A DNA stretch of 64,000 bases, taken from the NCBI GenBank assembly GCA_034687125.1, contig JAQGBZ010000058.1, positions 1-64,000 on the forward strand. The letters run 5' to 3'. This DNA comes from Neelides folsomi (taxonomy: Eukaryota > Arthropoda > Collembola > Neelipleona > Neelidae). The notes under the pieces were generated by a model. It had not been told where the DNA came from and did no database searches. It saw only the letters and a list, made by a program, of their open reading frames with translations. The translations under genes were made by a program, and so were the position numbers. Shown one piece after another: positions 36,403-50,900 of this stretch. Position 1 is the stretch's first letter. Each line of letters opens with the position of its first letter.

Positions 36403-39400
36403 GGGAGATTCGGAGTGTGTGTGTTGCCCCACCTTCTCCGTCTGCCACACAAAAGTCCGATAGATCCTTTGATCTATGGCTCACTTCGGCCTCCTCAAGG
36501 CCCGGTCCCTGACAAATGGCCTTCTCACTCCGTCCCCCCAGGCCCGCCAATAATTCCGTCTCAACTATGCAAATAACATAATTACACTCGCTGCCCCCCC
36601 AACCCACCTATATTTAGAGATGCAAGAGCGGGTCCAGGCTCCGAGCAGCAAACAACTACAGTCGGTCATGGAGATATGTACTTCGGCAAACTAAAATCTA
36701 CGTTCATAATTCAAAAGCCCAGTATTACCAAATATTAGTATGGATATAGGCCCATGTGTAGGTTGGATGTATGCATTATTCACTCCCATGTAGCGCATAC
36801 AATGTTTGGTGTATAAAGACGAATTCGCCCTCTCGGGCCCCATCCATCTCAATCCCTCCATCACTCGGTCATCCGCTCGTCGACTACAAGGGAAATACGC
36901 TCCTCTCTCTGATTTATTGCACATTCAGATCTTCATCGATACAACTCGAGTTTCATCCGTTTCTTCCTATTCCATTGAGTACAATTGAGTCTGACGTCTT
37001 CGAAATTGGAAACATGTGGGGAATTCGGTCTGCCCAAAACTTTGTGACATCAATGATGGAATATGTGGACTGAGTGGTTCCAACCATTGTGAATGCATAA
37101 TTAAGAAAAATAAATTGAGGATGATTATTTTTTTAATCCTTGGTGGGATGATTTGATTCATGTTGATTGCTCCTGCAAATGTAATTTTCCAAATCCTCGT
37201 GTGAATGTGCCATAAATTAAATATTTAAAAGAACAAAGAAATTTTCTTAATATCCCCAACCAATGTCCGACAAGATCTTTTTATGCTCACAGATCTCTCT
37301 CACAGGAGGAGGTTTGAGTTGAATATTTAATAAAAGGAGGTTGTGAAGAAGCTTCTGGACTCTTCACAATAGAAATGTGAAAAGTCCGTTTGGACACATG
37401 GAATTATATAAAATGAATTTTACATAAATCATGCCCACTTCTACCATTTGTTGTATGTATGGTATATTTAAGATAATCCTCGAACTCTCATTATTACCTT
37501 GTAGTATCAAGGTATGCGAAGATTTCCTTCTACGGGCAACTACAGAAGAAGCCTTAAATGTTTAGATCAAAAATGAATATGGAGATATTGAGTATGTACA
37601 TAGAATAATGTTAATATGGAGGTTCATTTCCATTCCCAAGCCTTCACTCTTTGAATTGTCTCGGACTGTTGTATTTGGCCGAGGTTTCCTCCTTAAATTT
37701 TAATGGAACCTCCTCACTCACTACACCTGTAATTATCTTGTAGAAACTTCTTGTCTCGACTATGTATCTCTATGACCAATGAGTTTGTAATTAAAGGAGC
37801 CCCATTTGTACCCTCTTAAATCCGCCCTACACTCTCTGCCGAACCACTTAGCTCAACAGATTATTTCTCCCTATTATTTATTATTAGAAGGATGAAAAAC
37901 TCTCTCACAGCATCCACCGAGATATCCCTATTTCACGCTTCCTCTCGCATCTCCCATCCTTCCTCCTGCAAAAGGAAATTTTTTATTATTCAAATTTTTC
38001 CCAATTAAACATAATTACACAACATACGATATCGCTTTTATTAATTAATTACCTATCCAGATTCAAAAAAGTTAAATTTATATGCTGTACATTTGAATAT
38101 CATTGTAACAATTGTAAACCTTATGGTAAAGTTTTAATTCTAAATGGACTCATCTTAAATTCAAAATTCATTTCAGTTGCATTGCATTAAAAATTCTTAA
38201 ATTTTAAAAATGAAATATTGTGAAAAGAACTTAGCATTTTCAATTTATAAATGCGCGACTTAAGAGATGAATGAGGCTTAAAGAGTTCCCTTTACATAAT
38301 CTTTCACAATGAGGAGAAACCCATTCATCTCATTTAACCAAAACCTCAAAGCACTTATGAATAATGTTCAAAAAGGAAAGCAAATGATTTAAAGAAGCTA
38401 CATTTATTTAAATAATAATTACTAATAAGTAATTTAGTCATGTATATCGTAAGTATGCAAAAATAACTCAAAATAATTTCAAAGTAATTAATTAAAAATT
38501 ATTAACACCAATTACAAATGATGACTTCTACATACCCACCTATGTATACTACTACAGATAACAAACAAAAAGTTACTTGTGTGTATCTGTATATCTCACC
38601 ATATCTAATGAGTTAAATAATAAAAATATTGCATATTAGATCTATGCTTATTACATAACATAAATATGTAAATAACAGAGAGTAATCACATGAGAATTCA
38701 TCAAATCGATATTGATTCCAAATGGAATCTCCAATTTTCAATCTTTCGATTTTGGATGGGAGATGCACCATGCAATTTTTGACTGCACGCGTTGAATCTC
38801 ATGCATGGCCGTTAAGTTGACTGATGCATCCCATGCAGCGAGTTTGAGAAGGCCGCGGCCATGGGTTTCTACCTAACATTGTAGTTAAACAGAGTTCCTC
38901 GTGTTACAACTCTTTGAGCTCGCATTTTTTCATGTACCATCAAGAATCATCGATCTGGGGAATGCAGAGGAGTCTGGAATCTAATTTAGGCCCTTAAAAA
39001 TAAAGACTCATCCTCCCACTCCCATCTCACCCCGGAAAGAACATTGGGTCGGAATGAAGAGGAGAATCGGGAGGAGAAATTGGCTCTCCTTCTCCTTCTA
39101 ATGCTTACTAATTTGCAATTAGACGGGGGTGGGGGGAAAGGCCCATTCCAGGTCCCCAAGTTAACTCTGTTAGATATGAATCTGCAAATAGGGTCGAGAA
39201 CCACCGAATGAGAAAATTCGCCAAGGAGTGATCTCCCAAAGTTTTTCCAACCAAGACCCGTGGAGCCGAAATGCATTTAATAAGAAGTCGGGTGAGGAAA
39301 CTCCTCGTTTCATCTCCCCATAATAAGTCTCATAATCGTAGAATTTCTAATGGAGGCAAAGTGTGTGAATTTGAAATACCTTCCCCCATTCCAATGCCAC

Positions 39401-42400
39401 CTTTCTTCTCCCGCCACTAATAAGGCCGCTCATTAAGAATATTTTATGTCCTTATTAAACCACACGGACTCGGTGCGGTTCCGAGCTACAAATTGCGAGA
39501 GTTCCTAATATTCCTAAATAAGTAATTGGAGGAGGTAAAAGATCCACTAATTTCCTCATTGCGCCTCATCATAAATAAGCCCCATTTGGGTCCGTCAGTT
39601 CATCTCTCCCCTCTGCTCCTAAGAAGATTGATTAAGTGAATCTCGGAGGATGTCACAGATATGAAACGAATGCTCTCTGGTGAATGGAATATAAAAAAGA
39701 GGAAATCGTTCCATCATTCCCCTTCCAAAAAATTAGTTAACGGAGGCGACTTCGCGGCAGAGATTAAAAACTGTAACTCATTGCATCGCTCCGTGTGGAT
39801 TTGGGTCCAACCGGAGGGTCACGGTGGATCAAAGTTGGAGGATTTAAAAAACGGGAGGTTGTGTGTTCCCCTTTGAAAAGTGATCCGATCCGCTTTGTCC
39901 CTGTCGTGTGCCTCGAAGGACGATGAGGAGACCAAAGTCGGTCCGAATCGCTCTGAGCATGCATGGGAGAGCATGAGACATTTTTTTCTCATATTCATTT
40001 CACCGGCCCGGGAACGAACGGAGATGGGGCGGAGGAAAATAAAGAAAAGTGCACCGTAATGCGACCATCATTTTTCTAATTTGATTTCAGATAGAAATGT
40101 TTTCATCCTTCATCCCCGTGGCCATTCACTCTCTCTTTTTTATTATTCCACACACTTAAATGTGGAGGGAGAGTTCTCCCTATTTGCGATAATTTTTCAT
40201 TCTCAGTCCCTTCTCAACTGTTCGATGACAGATAACCGCAGTTTTGAGTCAAAAATATTTTAAAAGCCCCCAACTTTCCGCATTTAACAAATGGATCAAT
40301 TTTTTAGTTTTTTTCTATCTGGACTTTAAATATCTGTAATACTTAAATGAAATTGATGACTTAAATGAAGTTATCTTGTTATTTAGACTTGGGTTCACTT
40401 TAAAATAAGAAATACTCTTAAAGGTCTTTAAGAAATACTTAATAACACCATATACCTTGTTAAGCTACATTACTTTGTAGTAAATTTTTATTTCCACATT
40501 TTATAATAGTTTGATTTGAGCTGATAATTAATTCAATAATTGAATAAGTTCTGGCTTTTAATGATTAGAAATGTAAAGAGCATGAGGAGGAGCAAACAAG
40601 TGCGGTTAACTCGTTCTCGTGAAATAGTTCTTAATTGAAAATTAGGAGCTTAATTTTTTCACAATCTAAGATTATATTTGCAAAAAGGTAATTTAGCATA
40701 AGTATTAGGATGGAAAGAGTTCATTGTATGTAATTTAGCTATATAAAATAAATATCGTAATTGGCTTATCGGAACTCGTTCTCACTACTTATGGAATTGG
40801 CGTAATGAAAGATGGAAGATTCCCTCACCGCCAACCAAAAAAGACGTCATTAGTTTTAAAAGGAGGGGGAAATGGTTCATTGGAAGGCTATCAGATCTCA
40901 TCCGCTCTCAGATTCGTATCAATGATTGTGTAAATGGCTCACGGAGCAACATCCTCACGGAGAAGCCTATAAGGGAATGGCTCAAGAGGAGCGTGTGATG
41001 GAGATAATGGATATCTTTCACCTTGGTGGAATCACCATTGAATCATCATAATAATCATATTCATAATAATAACTTTTCATGTTCTTTTGGACTCATTTGG
41101 GCTCCAAGAGTCGCTCGGAAGAGAAGTAGTAAGTGGAGAGAAAAAAAGTCTCATCATATCATTATAATCCTTCCTCAATAGCCATCAATCTTTATTCCAT
41201 CTCCGCCTCGAACAAATTTCCTCCGATCTCATTCCTCGACTCGAGACGGAATGGAGATTTAATAGGAGGTCTTCTTCCCCATTACTCTTTCCAAGTCGAG
41301 TGGGCGACTCGCGGAGTGCATAGTAAAATCGAAGGCCTATCGCTTTAATTACGATCTCATCCAAGGATGCGTGAATTGGTTCCTTTACATATGTATCACT
41401 TGAACTCGATGGCCGCAAGAGCCCGACTACCTCTCATTCACGGTGACCAACCTGGGAGTGGATTTGAAGTTTAGCTGGGGGAACGTTTTCCATGACTGGA
41501 GGGAAAACCCCCTTATTTTATTTATACCCCCTTTTGTTGGCATTTTAATGTGGTGTGACAGATTAGGATATGAAATTGAATCCGTGGAGAGTTCCTTTTT
41601 TAAAACTGCCATAGTAAATCATGGGAATAATTTAATGGAGCTCCTCCGCGGCGATACGAAGAGGAAACCTCCTGTCATGCATAAATGCTCCTTTTTTCCC
41701 ATCTTTACGGGGAATCGAAGGTCTGTTGGAGGAGTTGGGAAAAAAGAAAGTGTCTCGGAGTGTGATCCAGACGTGGGATTGGATCGGAGGGTGTAATGGC
41801 CCCGACTCATCACGATCTCAATATTGGTTGGGTCGTTGAAGGGCCAAGGTGGTCGGGGCGATTGAAAACCCTGCGGTCTCGGGCCATCCGAGTGAGATGG
41901 AGAGTGATAGGAGGGTATTCATGAGATTTATCTTAACTCCCATTCAATACCATTGAATTGAGTCAAAAGGGGGAGAACCGTGGCTTTCTCACTGAGATGA
42001 CAATATGGCATTGAACATCATCCCCTCTCCCCCATCACGCTTCTATACACCAATCAATCTTCACTCTTTTTAATGCTTGAGAAACCCAAAGGCCTGATTA
42101 AGACCAGCCAAATAATACAGATAAATACAGATTGGAATAGTTACTTCAGGACCGTCCCATTTGGGTTCCGGCCTTCAAGTGGGGGCTTCTTAAAGAGGAT
42201 GTGAAGGTTTTTTGTCTTTCCCGAATTTCCTTTCTCATATTGATTTTCTCGGTCCTTGAACGATAGAGATCTCGGGATCCTTTAGGTCCATTATTATGTA
42301 TATTTATACAAGGATGATTCGGAGTGTCACGAGGCGGTTCACTTCCTTCCCTCCCATTACCAAAAAGCCCTGCTCTCTCCACAATGAATATTGTCTCATT

Positions 42401-43900
42401 TGGAATCAGATTAACTTGACAGTAAAAACCAACGGTCTCCCTTCACCCACCCTAAGAAATTAAACCGGGGACGACGAGGCGGTTGAACGGAATAAACGAT
42501 TATGGAAATTTTTAACTCAAGAATAAATTGTTTTCGCGGCTCCGGCCGCCTTAATAACGCACTTCAATGACGAAAATCTCCAAACATGTTTTTCAAGTGG
42601 AGTCCAACGCCCCGTATCTAACTTTATTATTATCAATGTGTCAAACTCCTTCTCGCCTTCTCCTTCTCGCCTCTTCATACAAACCCTCTTCGAAACATAT
42701 GCTGGCTAATGGAAGAATTTCTCATTTGCGGCCCTATTCACGGCGTTTACTATTTTAAATATTGGACAATTTTTCATTCTTTTTTTCCATTAGCAAATAT
42801 TGGAAATGAATGTCGTCGGGTCGATTATTTAACTAACGTAAATACTTAAAATGTATACGATATTCATTCCTCAATATAAGTATATCCAATTTGGTAATTA
42901 TGATGATAAACGTTTACTAGTTAACATATTCCAAGTTACACACAATCACACATATTACACTAAATACACATACCTATACTCTTATAGGATTGTATCTTAT
43001 AATCCTTCGCATGTTTTATGTTGTTCTACAATTTGAATCAATTACAATAGCTCTACTTTCATTTTGTAAGAGAGAGATTAAAAGTTTAAATAATGTTGAT
43101 ATTATAGTGAATGGGAAACAAATGTGCAATTGTGTTTAGGATCACGATAGTCCTGATGATGTTGGGTGTAAGATAGTGGGAATCCTCTGGTTTGATGTTC
43201 ATAGCATGTGGGCCTTCCCCAAGAGCGAGAAACCAATGGAAGGGGTTCGAGGAGTTTCTGTGAATGGGAAGTGACATAAATTCCTGCTGAGACTCCCCAT
43301 CCGGTCGCCGTAGACTCCGCCGATGGAGCGTGAGTGGTAGAGGAAATCTCCTATCATTCAAAACTTATACCCTCGGAATGAAAGGACATTTCCAATGGCA
43401 GCACGTTCCGATCAACTCTCCAAACCTCCCTCATTTTTAATGCATAGGTAATGGGGCGAGTGTCCGACGGAATGCCACCATTCGTATTCATAGGGAGTGT
43501 TGAAGAAGGGGGATCGTGGAAAGTCTCAAACTCCTTCTATTTACGATCCGTGGTGAGGCGGAGAAACTTATGTCTTGTCAACAAATTGCCTCCTCACAAA
43601 CAACCTCTGATCGTAAAAGTACACGGAAAAATCCTGATTTACCTCTTCAATTTCTTCCCGCAAGCGAGAGTTTGTCCCCGGTAATCCTCCTTGTTTATTT
43701 ACGTCTTTTCCTCTCGCGCCTTCCGACTTTTCCCCTCGTTTCTTCTCATTGATCCATCATGGAGATGGAATTGAAGGACTTTTTATGCCACTCTCATGGA
43801 CTTCGCCCCCACACGATCCTTATCACTCTCTTTTTTAAATATTCATCTCCTATTATAATCAAAGAGGGGGATTTATCACTTGCTCCAATTCCCAACCCCT
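36403..43900. other. dac upstream flank, proximal part; no gene recognised
   Basis: AT-rich blocks lie at 37980-38720 and 40280-40760, separated by GC-richer blocks with GAGG/CTCC words. Open frames of 60-117 codons occur on both strands, but none shows a known domain or convincing splice structure. Notable items are the TATATTTA word at 36609 on the plus strand, the ATGCA cluster with a GGCCGCGGCC palindrome (38763-38860), and a 13-bp tandem duplication CTCCTTCTCGCCT at 42646-42672. Confidence 0.7.
38763..38860. promoter_or_regulatory. Cluster of five ATGCA(T) words and a GC palindrome
   Basis: ATGCA occurs at 38763, 38770, 38801 (as ATGCAT), 38824 (as ATGCAT) and 38833, five times in 75 bases. 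A perfect palindrome GGCCGCGGCC follows at 38851-38860. The cluster stands out between AT-rich blocks about 3.5 kb upstream of the dac start codon. ATGCA is half of the POU/octamer site, so a regulatory role is possible, but this is motif spotting only. Confidence 0.25.
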
Positions 43901-46900
43901 CCATGCTCAAATCCTCCAACTTAACTATTTTTTAATTAGTAACTAAATGTAAATAATTTAAGGAGATTAAAAGAAGATTATATGGTTTATTTCATTGTAT
44001 AGTAAGTAGAATCTAAACTATCATATAAGAACCATGTACGAGATTCGCATAAAAGCACATTTTCGAGCATTTAAATGGCGATTAAAGGTCTAACTGTTTA
44101 GGAATCATTAAATATTTGGCACTATCTCATGCTACACTAATTCCTACACTCCGTTAGTGAAATGTTTAATAAACATAAAGGGCAAGTTTTTAGCATCCCA
44201 TATTCTTTATTATTCATAACTATATGTCAAACAAATGTTGTTTAATTTAGTAATTTTATTAATAAATAATGTGGAGTGCAATCCCATTTAAATCCAATCT
44301 GTTTGTCTTACGACTCTTTGTTAGTATTAGGCCCCAGACCCTAAGGTTAAAAAATGAAAATTGAGAACAAGTGTATATAAATACATGGGGAGTATTGGTA
44401 TGAATTAACAAGGATTTTTTTATTTAGGAAAGGAGATGGAATGGAATAATGGGATGAGCGGAAGGGAGTAAAATCAAATTTGACTAATCCATAAAAATGT
44501 GGAGGATGAAGAAGATCCCATTGTGGAAGATGCCGAGAGAAGAAATAAGATACGCGTATACTCCGCACTTCCTCCCTTCTTATAACTCACAAGAGCTTAG
44601 AAACTCAAAAATCCAAACACACATATGCTCCGAATCTATTATTCTTTCCTCCTATATAGCCTCCGCATTCTCTCCATTCCACTATTAAGGGGGTAAGTGC
44701 TGGAGCCCCGATTCTTAACATGTAAATTACATGGTGTTCATATCTACGGGATGATGTATATGGAACCCTATAGAGAAAAAATAGATTAAATAAGAAGAAC
44801 GAATCCCGCCACACCCAGTGAAACTAATAAGAGGATTTTTAATTCAAAAAGACCAACTCCAATTTCGGATTATTTTTTGATATTTTGTTATAAGCTCAGG
44901 AAAATGAGAATCCATTCAGGGTTTCTCCAGGAGACATTCTCATACAATATTCAGCTCAAGTTCCCCAATCCGATGGCGGAGGAATGAGCTGAAGCCCGAG
45001 AGGAAATGAAAAGAGATGGTCTTTGACAAGGTCCAATTGCGGTTGGAAAACTCTTTCTTCAATTGCCAATTTGAAGAACAAAGGTGACAAGGAAGGCTTT
45101 GATACTCCAACCTCAAACGCGTGTGAAATGAACCGTGGAGTGTAGATTGTACATACATGGGGGGAAAGAAGGGTCGGAACATTAAGTTCTCCATTGGGCA
45201 CAAAAGGGAGAAGGGCTGAGGAAAAGGAAACTTATTGCATTAACTCCGGGTCCGTGAAGGGAAAAAGTGAAGGGAAATGAAATCATATTTGGAGGAGAAT
45301 TACGGGCTAAAAGGGGCAAAAGGAAGAAGAAATGAAAAATTGGTCGGGAGGAGGAAAAAAACGAGGCCGGGTCAGATGAGATTTGTAAAATGTTGTGTTT
45401 GGGAAAATAGTTAGATTCGATGATACTCCTCCGTTGGCCTTGAGGGAGAAAACAATAGATTCCATCGATGTTTTTCTTAACGATTGGCTCAGTAGGGATC
45501 TTTTGTCGGCTCTCTTTGCCTCCGCTCCTCCGCTTCCCCAATGCTGGGACCCATCAATAATTATTATTGTCAACAGGAGGAATATTCCTAAGTAGTGAAT
45601 TATAGCATCACCCTCACAAGTACCAATCATGTGGGGCAGAGGAAGGGACGGATCCTTCATTACAGCTATTACTTTTATTACAACTATCATTATTCCACAC
45701 AACACGGATTTAGTAATAGGGATGAGACCTCCGCCCTCCGATACCCCCAATTTCCATTCCCAGCTTCCTCAACAGCATTCACTCATCCCTCCAATTACGT
45801 TTACTCATAATTGTCGAACCCCATTTATAATTTCGAATTATTATTACCTTTTTCAAAATATCTCAAGACCCATTCATGCACTCAGGTCTAAAATTAAATT
45901 ACAGGCTTTCATAAATATACTCGCATTCATCCACTCCTAGACAAACATGATCTTCCTCATCCTTTTGGCTCATTTTTATACCCATTCTCAATCCTGGCTC
46001 TTTGTACATCTTGAGATATGTATCCATTCTTGGAGGGAACTATGATTAAAAGAATTAACCCCATAAGAAGATGAAGAAAATTAAATTAAATGATTGCTCA
46101 AATTGCGTAAGAGCTATGGGAGTGTTAATAAGAGTAATGAGGGAATGAGAACATTCCACGAATGCATACTTATATACAGACCATGTGTAAAAGAGGGGAC
46201 CATAATTGAAGACGATCGTTAATATGAGAAGGGGGAATAAGAAATTTGATCGCCCGTTTCTGGGATGTTGAAATGGAATTTAATTGAAATAATATTTCTG
46301 TAAGACTGGGTTATCCCCGGGTTCTTTGATAATTCCCAATAGTAATATTTAGTAGCATGGAAGATGAAAAGAAGGAAATATTTGGATGATTACTTCCTCT
46401 CGCAGAATACAGAGGATATGGACGTGTGTGTGTTGTTGGATGCTGAGGGGATGAGTGAGACCTTTGAGTTATTATTACTTCCCAACGAGACTCGGCTAGA
46501 ATTCAAAATATGTCTGTGTGTATGTGAGGGAGGGTATGGGGCTCATGAAGAGATTAAAAAATAATTCCCATTGTCTGCCCACCCTCCTCGGTGGATTCGA
46601 AGGCGGCGGTGGAAAAGTATGGAATGAATGGAATTAAAATAACTGATAATCATCAGGAGCTTAATTAGAAAACTGAAATTGGAGGCGTAGACTCAAAGGC
46701 CTGCCCCCTTCGCCTCCCAACATTCGGATGGCAAGGGGTACGTGAACGTCTCAAGATTGGCGTTCGGAGACTTTGAGCTAAGCCGCCCTGAATGGGAGTC
46801 TATAGAGATTGAATTGGCTCATGGGAATGATTATAGGTATGATAATAGGGGGAATTGAGCCTCCTCAACACTCCGGTGGGGCGAGGGATTCGATTAGGAT

Positions 46901-47918
46901 TACAATGTGGGATCCGAGGAAGGCACACCGAGGACGACATGAAACAGGCGAGGCCAATTGGAGCGTCTACACTCGAAGACGACGGAGGAAATTGGTTTGC
47001 TCCGAGATGAAAAGAGTAAAAACCATCATTGTTGGAGGAAGACAATAACAATCAAATCAAAACAACCAACAAAAGCCCCAACGAACAAAAGTGTGATGAC
47101 GTTGACTAAAGATGATTTATTCATTACGGCACCCTTTTTCATCAATTAATTTACCTCCGACTTTTTTCGAGGAGTAAAAACGACCGGGTGGAAGACAAAT
47201 ATCCTTTTCCACTCTCATCCGTTTGCGACGTATGAAAAACTCATTTGAACCACATTACCTATTCGTCCCCCACACGTAGTGGATTTTTACTTTCAAATTC
47301 CTTCTTTATCACTGGGACAATGAGAAGGGAATTGTTTAATTTACTTTTAATTTCATCACTCCCTTTTTTCTCCCTTCTTCCATCAATTCCTGGTTATCTT
47401 TGGCCCAAACCCTTCTTCCCACACTCCAGCCTCATTTACTTTTATCCACAAACCCACTCAATAAAGAATCAAAAACATTTCATTATTCAGCTCAACGAGA
47501 AAACTTGGTCTTTAAAATATATACAATAGTGAATATAAGTCCCAGCCTTTTTTAATTTACTCAACTACAGATATAAATGTATACCTTTTTACATAGTACA
47601 ATGTATGGTATATCGGCTTAACATAAACATGTAAACAGTTTTTTCAATTATTTCATTTAAATATTGAATGAAATGATTTCTGTTTAAATGCATTCCATAA
47701 TTAAATTCATGCCTTACTTTTAAAGTGAATTCTGTATTTGCATTTAATTTGTCGAATAATTAACTAAAGTTCGTGCCGTCTTAAACTTTATTTCATGGAG
47801 AAAAGAAGAATTTCCATTTATAAGTTCATTAGTTTAGAAACATTCAAAAAATGTGACCTCGTATCCATTAAAATGAACAAACATCAATAAAGATGAGTTT
47901 ACAAATGAATTAAAAACA

Positions 47919-47936
47919 TGTTTAATTAATTAAACA
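47919..47936. repeat. 18-bp perfect palindrome with TTAATTAATTAA core
   Basis: TGTTTAATTAATTAAACA reads the same on both strands. It contains overlapping TAATTA homeodomain core words, within a long AT-rich block, so it could be chance in such composition. Confidence 0.7.
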
Positions 47937-50900
47937 ATTCCAGCTCGTACGATCTCATTATTATGCAAGAAGCCTCTGGAATTTTATATTATGAGAAAAT
48001 TGACAGATTAATAAATTTTGCCTTTATTCATTTCATTACACGTCTTTATGTAATATGGCTACATAAACCAACACATATTTTGTATGTATTATGTATCTTA
48101 TGTAGTGCATTGGTATAACTATCAATCTAAATAGGGCACCGGCTTGAATTTAATTCCATCGGCAATGAAATAAGTTTCAGTTCAAATATTTGTTAAACTT
48201 TTTGAATTATTTAATTTGTTCAATATTATCAAAATTACCACTACGAGTATTGTGAACATTGGAAATATGTAAACATATCAGTATTTAGATATGTTATATT
48301 GAAATTATAAATTTTTAATTGTATACTCTACATTTATTTATTACATATATTTTATTAAATCTTATAAAATAATTTGAAATAAAAGAAGGTTTAATCAATA
48401 CCCTGGAAGTATCAAACATTTACCTCATTGAATTAAAAAGGTGAGTTAATGAGGATTTGACGATGATTTTGAATCAATCAATCATAAGAGCGGAAGACGG
48501 GTTCTTTTAGAAACTTCCGAGTCAAACGAGTGGTTTTAGAGAGGTGGGATTCAATTAATGCGCCTCTTCTGTCTTTCCCTTCTTAATGTTCTTTCCTCAG
48601 AGGGAAACATATTGGATTATCAGCCCTAGAGATTTTCTTTATTCTCTCCTTTCTCTCATGTAAGTCTCGGCAAAGGGAGATTAATTCCCCCTGATGAGCG
48701 GGGTGGAAGGCCCGGGTATTTAAATTATACAAGATGAACAGCCCAAATACCCCCACTTTTCATTTTAACCAAAACTCACATTTCACATAGCCAAATTTCT
48801 TCCTTCATTTGACTTCTCTTTCAACGCTAATTTCTTTTTCCTTCTCCTTAATTAATCAATATGAATTTTGTAATTGTATGAATTATGAACACATAACACA
48901 CAGACATATTTAAATTCTATGTTTATTCAATATATCAATACTACATACTACGCATATTGATTCATGCTATAATTAAATATTACAGATAATTATGGGTATA
49001 TGAATTTATTGAATAAAACCTAGAGTCAAGGATTGGTGATGGAGTCCATTGTGTTTGAAATGACAAGGTTGTCATACAATATTAATTTAATAGAAGGTGC
49101 TTAAACCCGGGATTTGTTATCTTGGATGTTAAAGTGTATTTGCGGAGGGATAAAGAAAAGCATCTATTTACGACTTCTCCCTTTCACCACACGTCGCGAG
49201 GATAAAATGTGAAAGTGATTCGTCTTATCTTCCTCGTCTTAATAGAGGTGACTCCTTTGGGTGAGCATGGAAGAGATGAATGTGTAATTGAGAACCCAAC
49301 TCAATTCCATCAACATTTGAATGGGAAAGTACAATAAGTATATTGAACTCGGGCTGAAAGGGATCATAAAAGTGTTACATGAACTCTTCTCATAAATATG
49401 ATTCGGTCTCCCTTCGCCCTTCTTCCAAAGGATTTCTATAAAGAGAAAAAAGAATGGTTGGGAGCTGAAAGGAAGATAAGCAGAATTGAATTTAAAATGG
49501 GAAATACATACATTCTACTGAAGGGTCTTTCATTCAATTCTTATTACGATATGCATACACATACATATAATATAGATACAGATATTACAAACCATACACA
49601 TACTTTTCTTAAATATACATTTATGTATGTACTAGGTATACAAAATTGTCTTTTACTATCGGCACATGGAGTCTTGGCCAAACAGTTGTATCTAAAATAT
49701 TTATATTAGTTACTATATAAAAGCAATATAAATACAAGTATTTATTTAATACATATTAACTTTATGTTGTATATTTGTATATTAAATATTTTGTACAATA
49801 CAACATTTGAGGAAGAAATGGAAGAGAAGACACTTAGAGCCCACCATGGTTTTTTCAGGGGTTTTGGCTATACTTATGTATAAGTATATTTATTATTTAA
49901 GTATGCGTATTTATATGAGAATATTTGAATCGGCTCATCGGTTTTTTCGATGCCTCGTGAGTGATAGAGACGGAAGAGATATTGGAAGTGACAGAGAAGT
50001 GTCAGAGTCAAACCGGCGGTGATTTATCCTTTGGTGTGAACCTCCCCTGACGGACTCTTGGGCCATTATGAGGATAAACATCTCTTTGTGATAAGGAGAC
50101 ACAAGACCTCACTTTCACTTCCAACATCCTCTCTACTCTACACAGATGAAGAAGCCCACCCTATTTATTCCCATAGGACATTATCCTGTATTTGAACGTT
50201 GTAAGTATTATAAGGCAGAGTCTTTTGTGATTATGCTCCCACTTCGAGACATTTTAATGTGCGGATGAATAAGGCAAATAAGAAGTTGAATCTGAGAGCA
50301 TTTGTCAAACGGGCTATGAAAGTGGCACATTTTCATATATAATAAAGAGGGAAGAAAAATGAAGAGTCGGGGATGAAGGGATGGATGTGTGATCCGAGAA
50401 GGATCAATCGTCTCTCGACGAGGGAACCCAGGTGCGTTTTTTAGGAAATAAATGGATGCGGGGACAGAAGGTGCCGAGTCACTTACTCCACACGTTCAAT
50501 CTTCATATTTTATTCATATCCAGCTCTAATTCGGAGCATTTGTCTCTCGAGAGCGAGGAGTTGGGTTGAGTCGGGACGACAGGGGAGTGTCGGGGCACTT
50601 TATGGCTATTGCACTCACAATCCTCTACACCCAAATCCTACCTCGAGGGACGTTAATTCTCAAACGCCCTCACGCAAAGTGGATCTTTGGTGAAAGGGAG
50701 TGAAAGCACCTTCTCGCCCCAATTTCCCCCAACAGGGTCCAAGGAGGTTGTAAATAAACCCTCCACCATCCGCCCTACTTTCAGCCTCCATCCAATTTAC
50801 TCGACAATGTCTTCAAACATAACTTCACTTATTTAAAGGAATACAAATGTAATTATCAACCCTCAACAAAATTCAAGGCGACACTTAACATTTGAAATTA

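Noticed and set aside
45307-45750. 147-codon minus-strand open frame with overlapping frames on both strands
   Set aside because: Several frames are open at once in low-complexity sequence and no protein family is recognisable.
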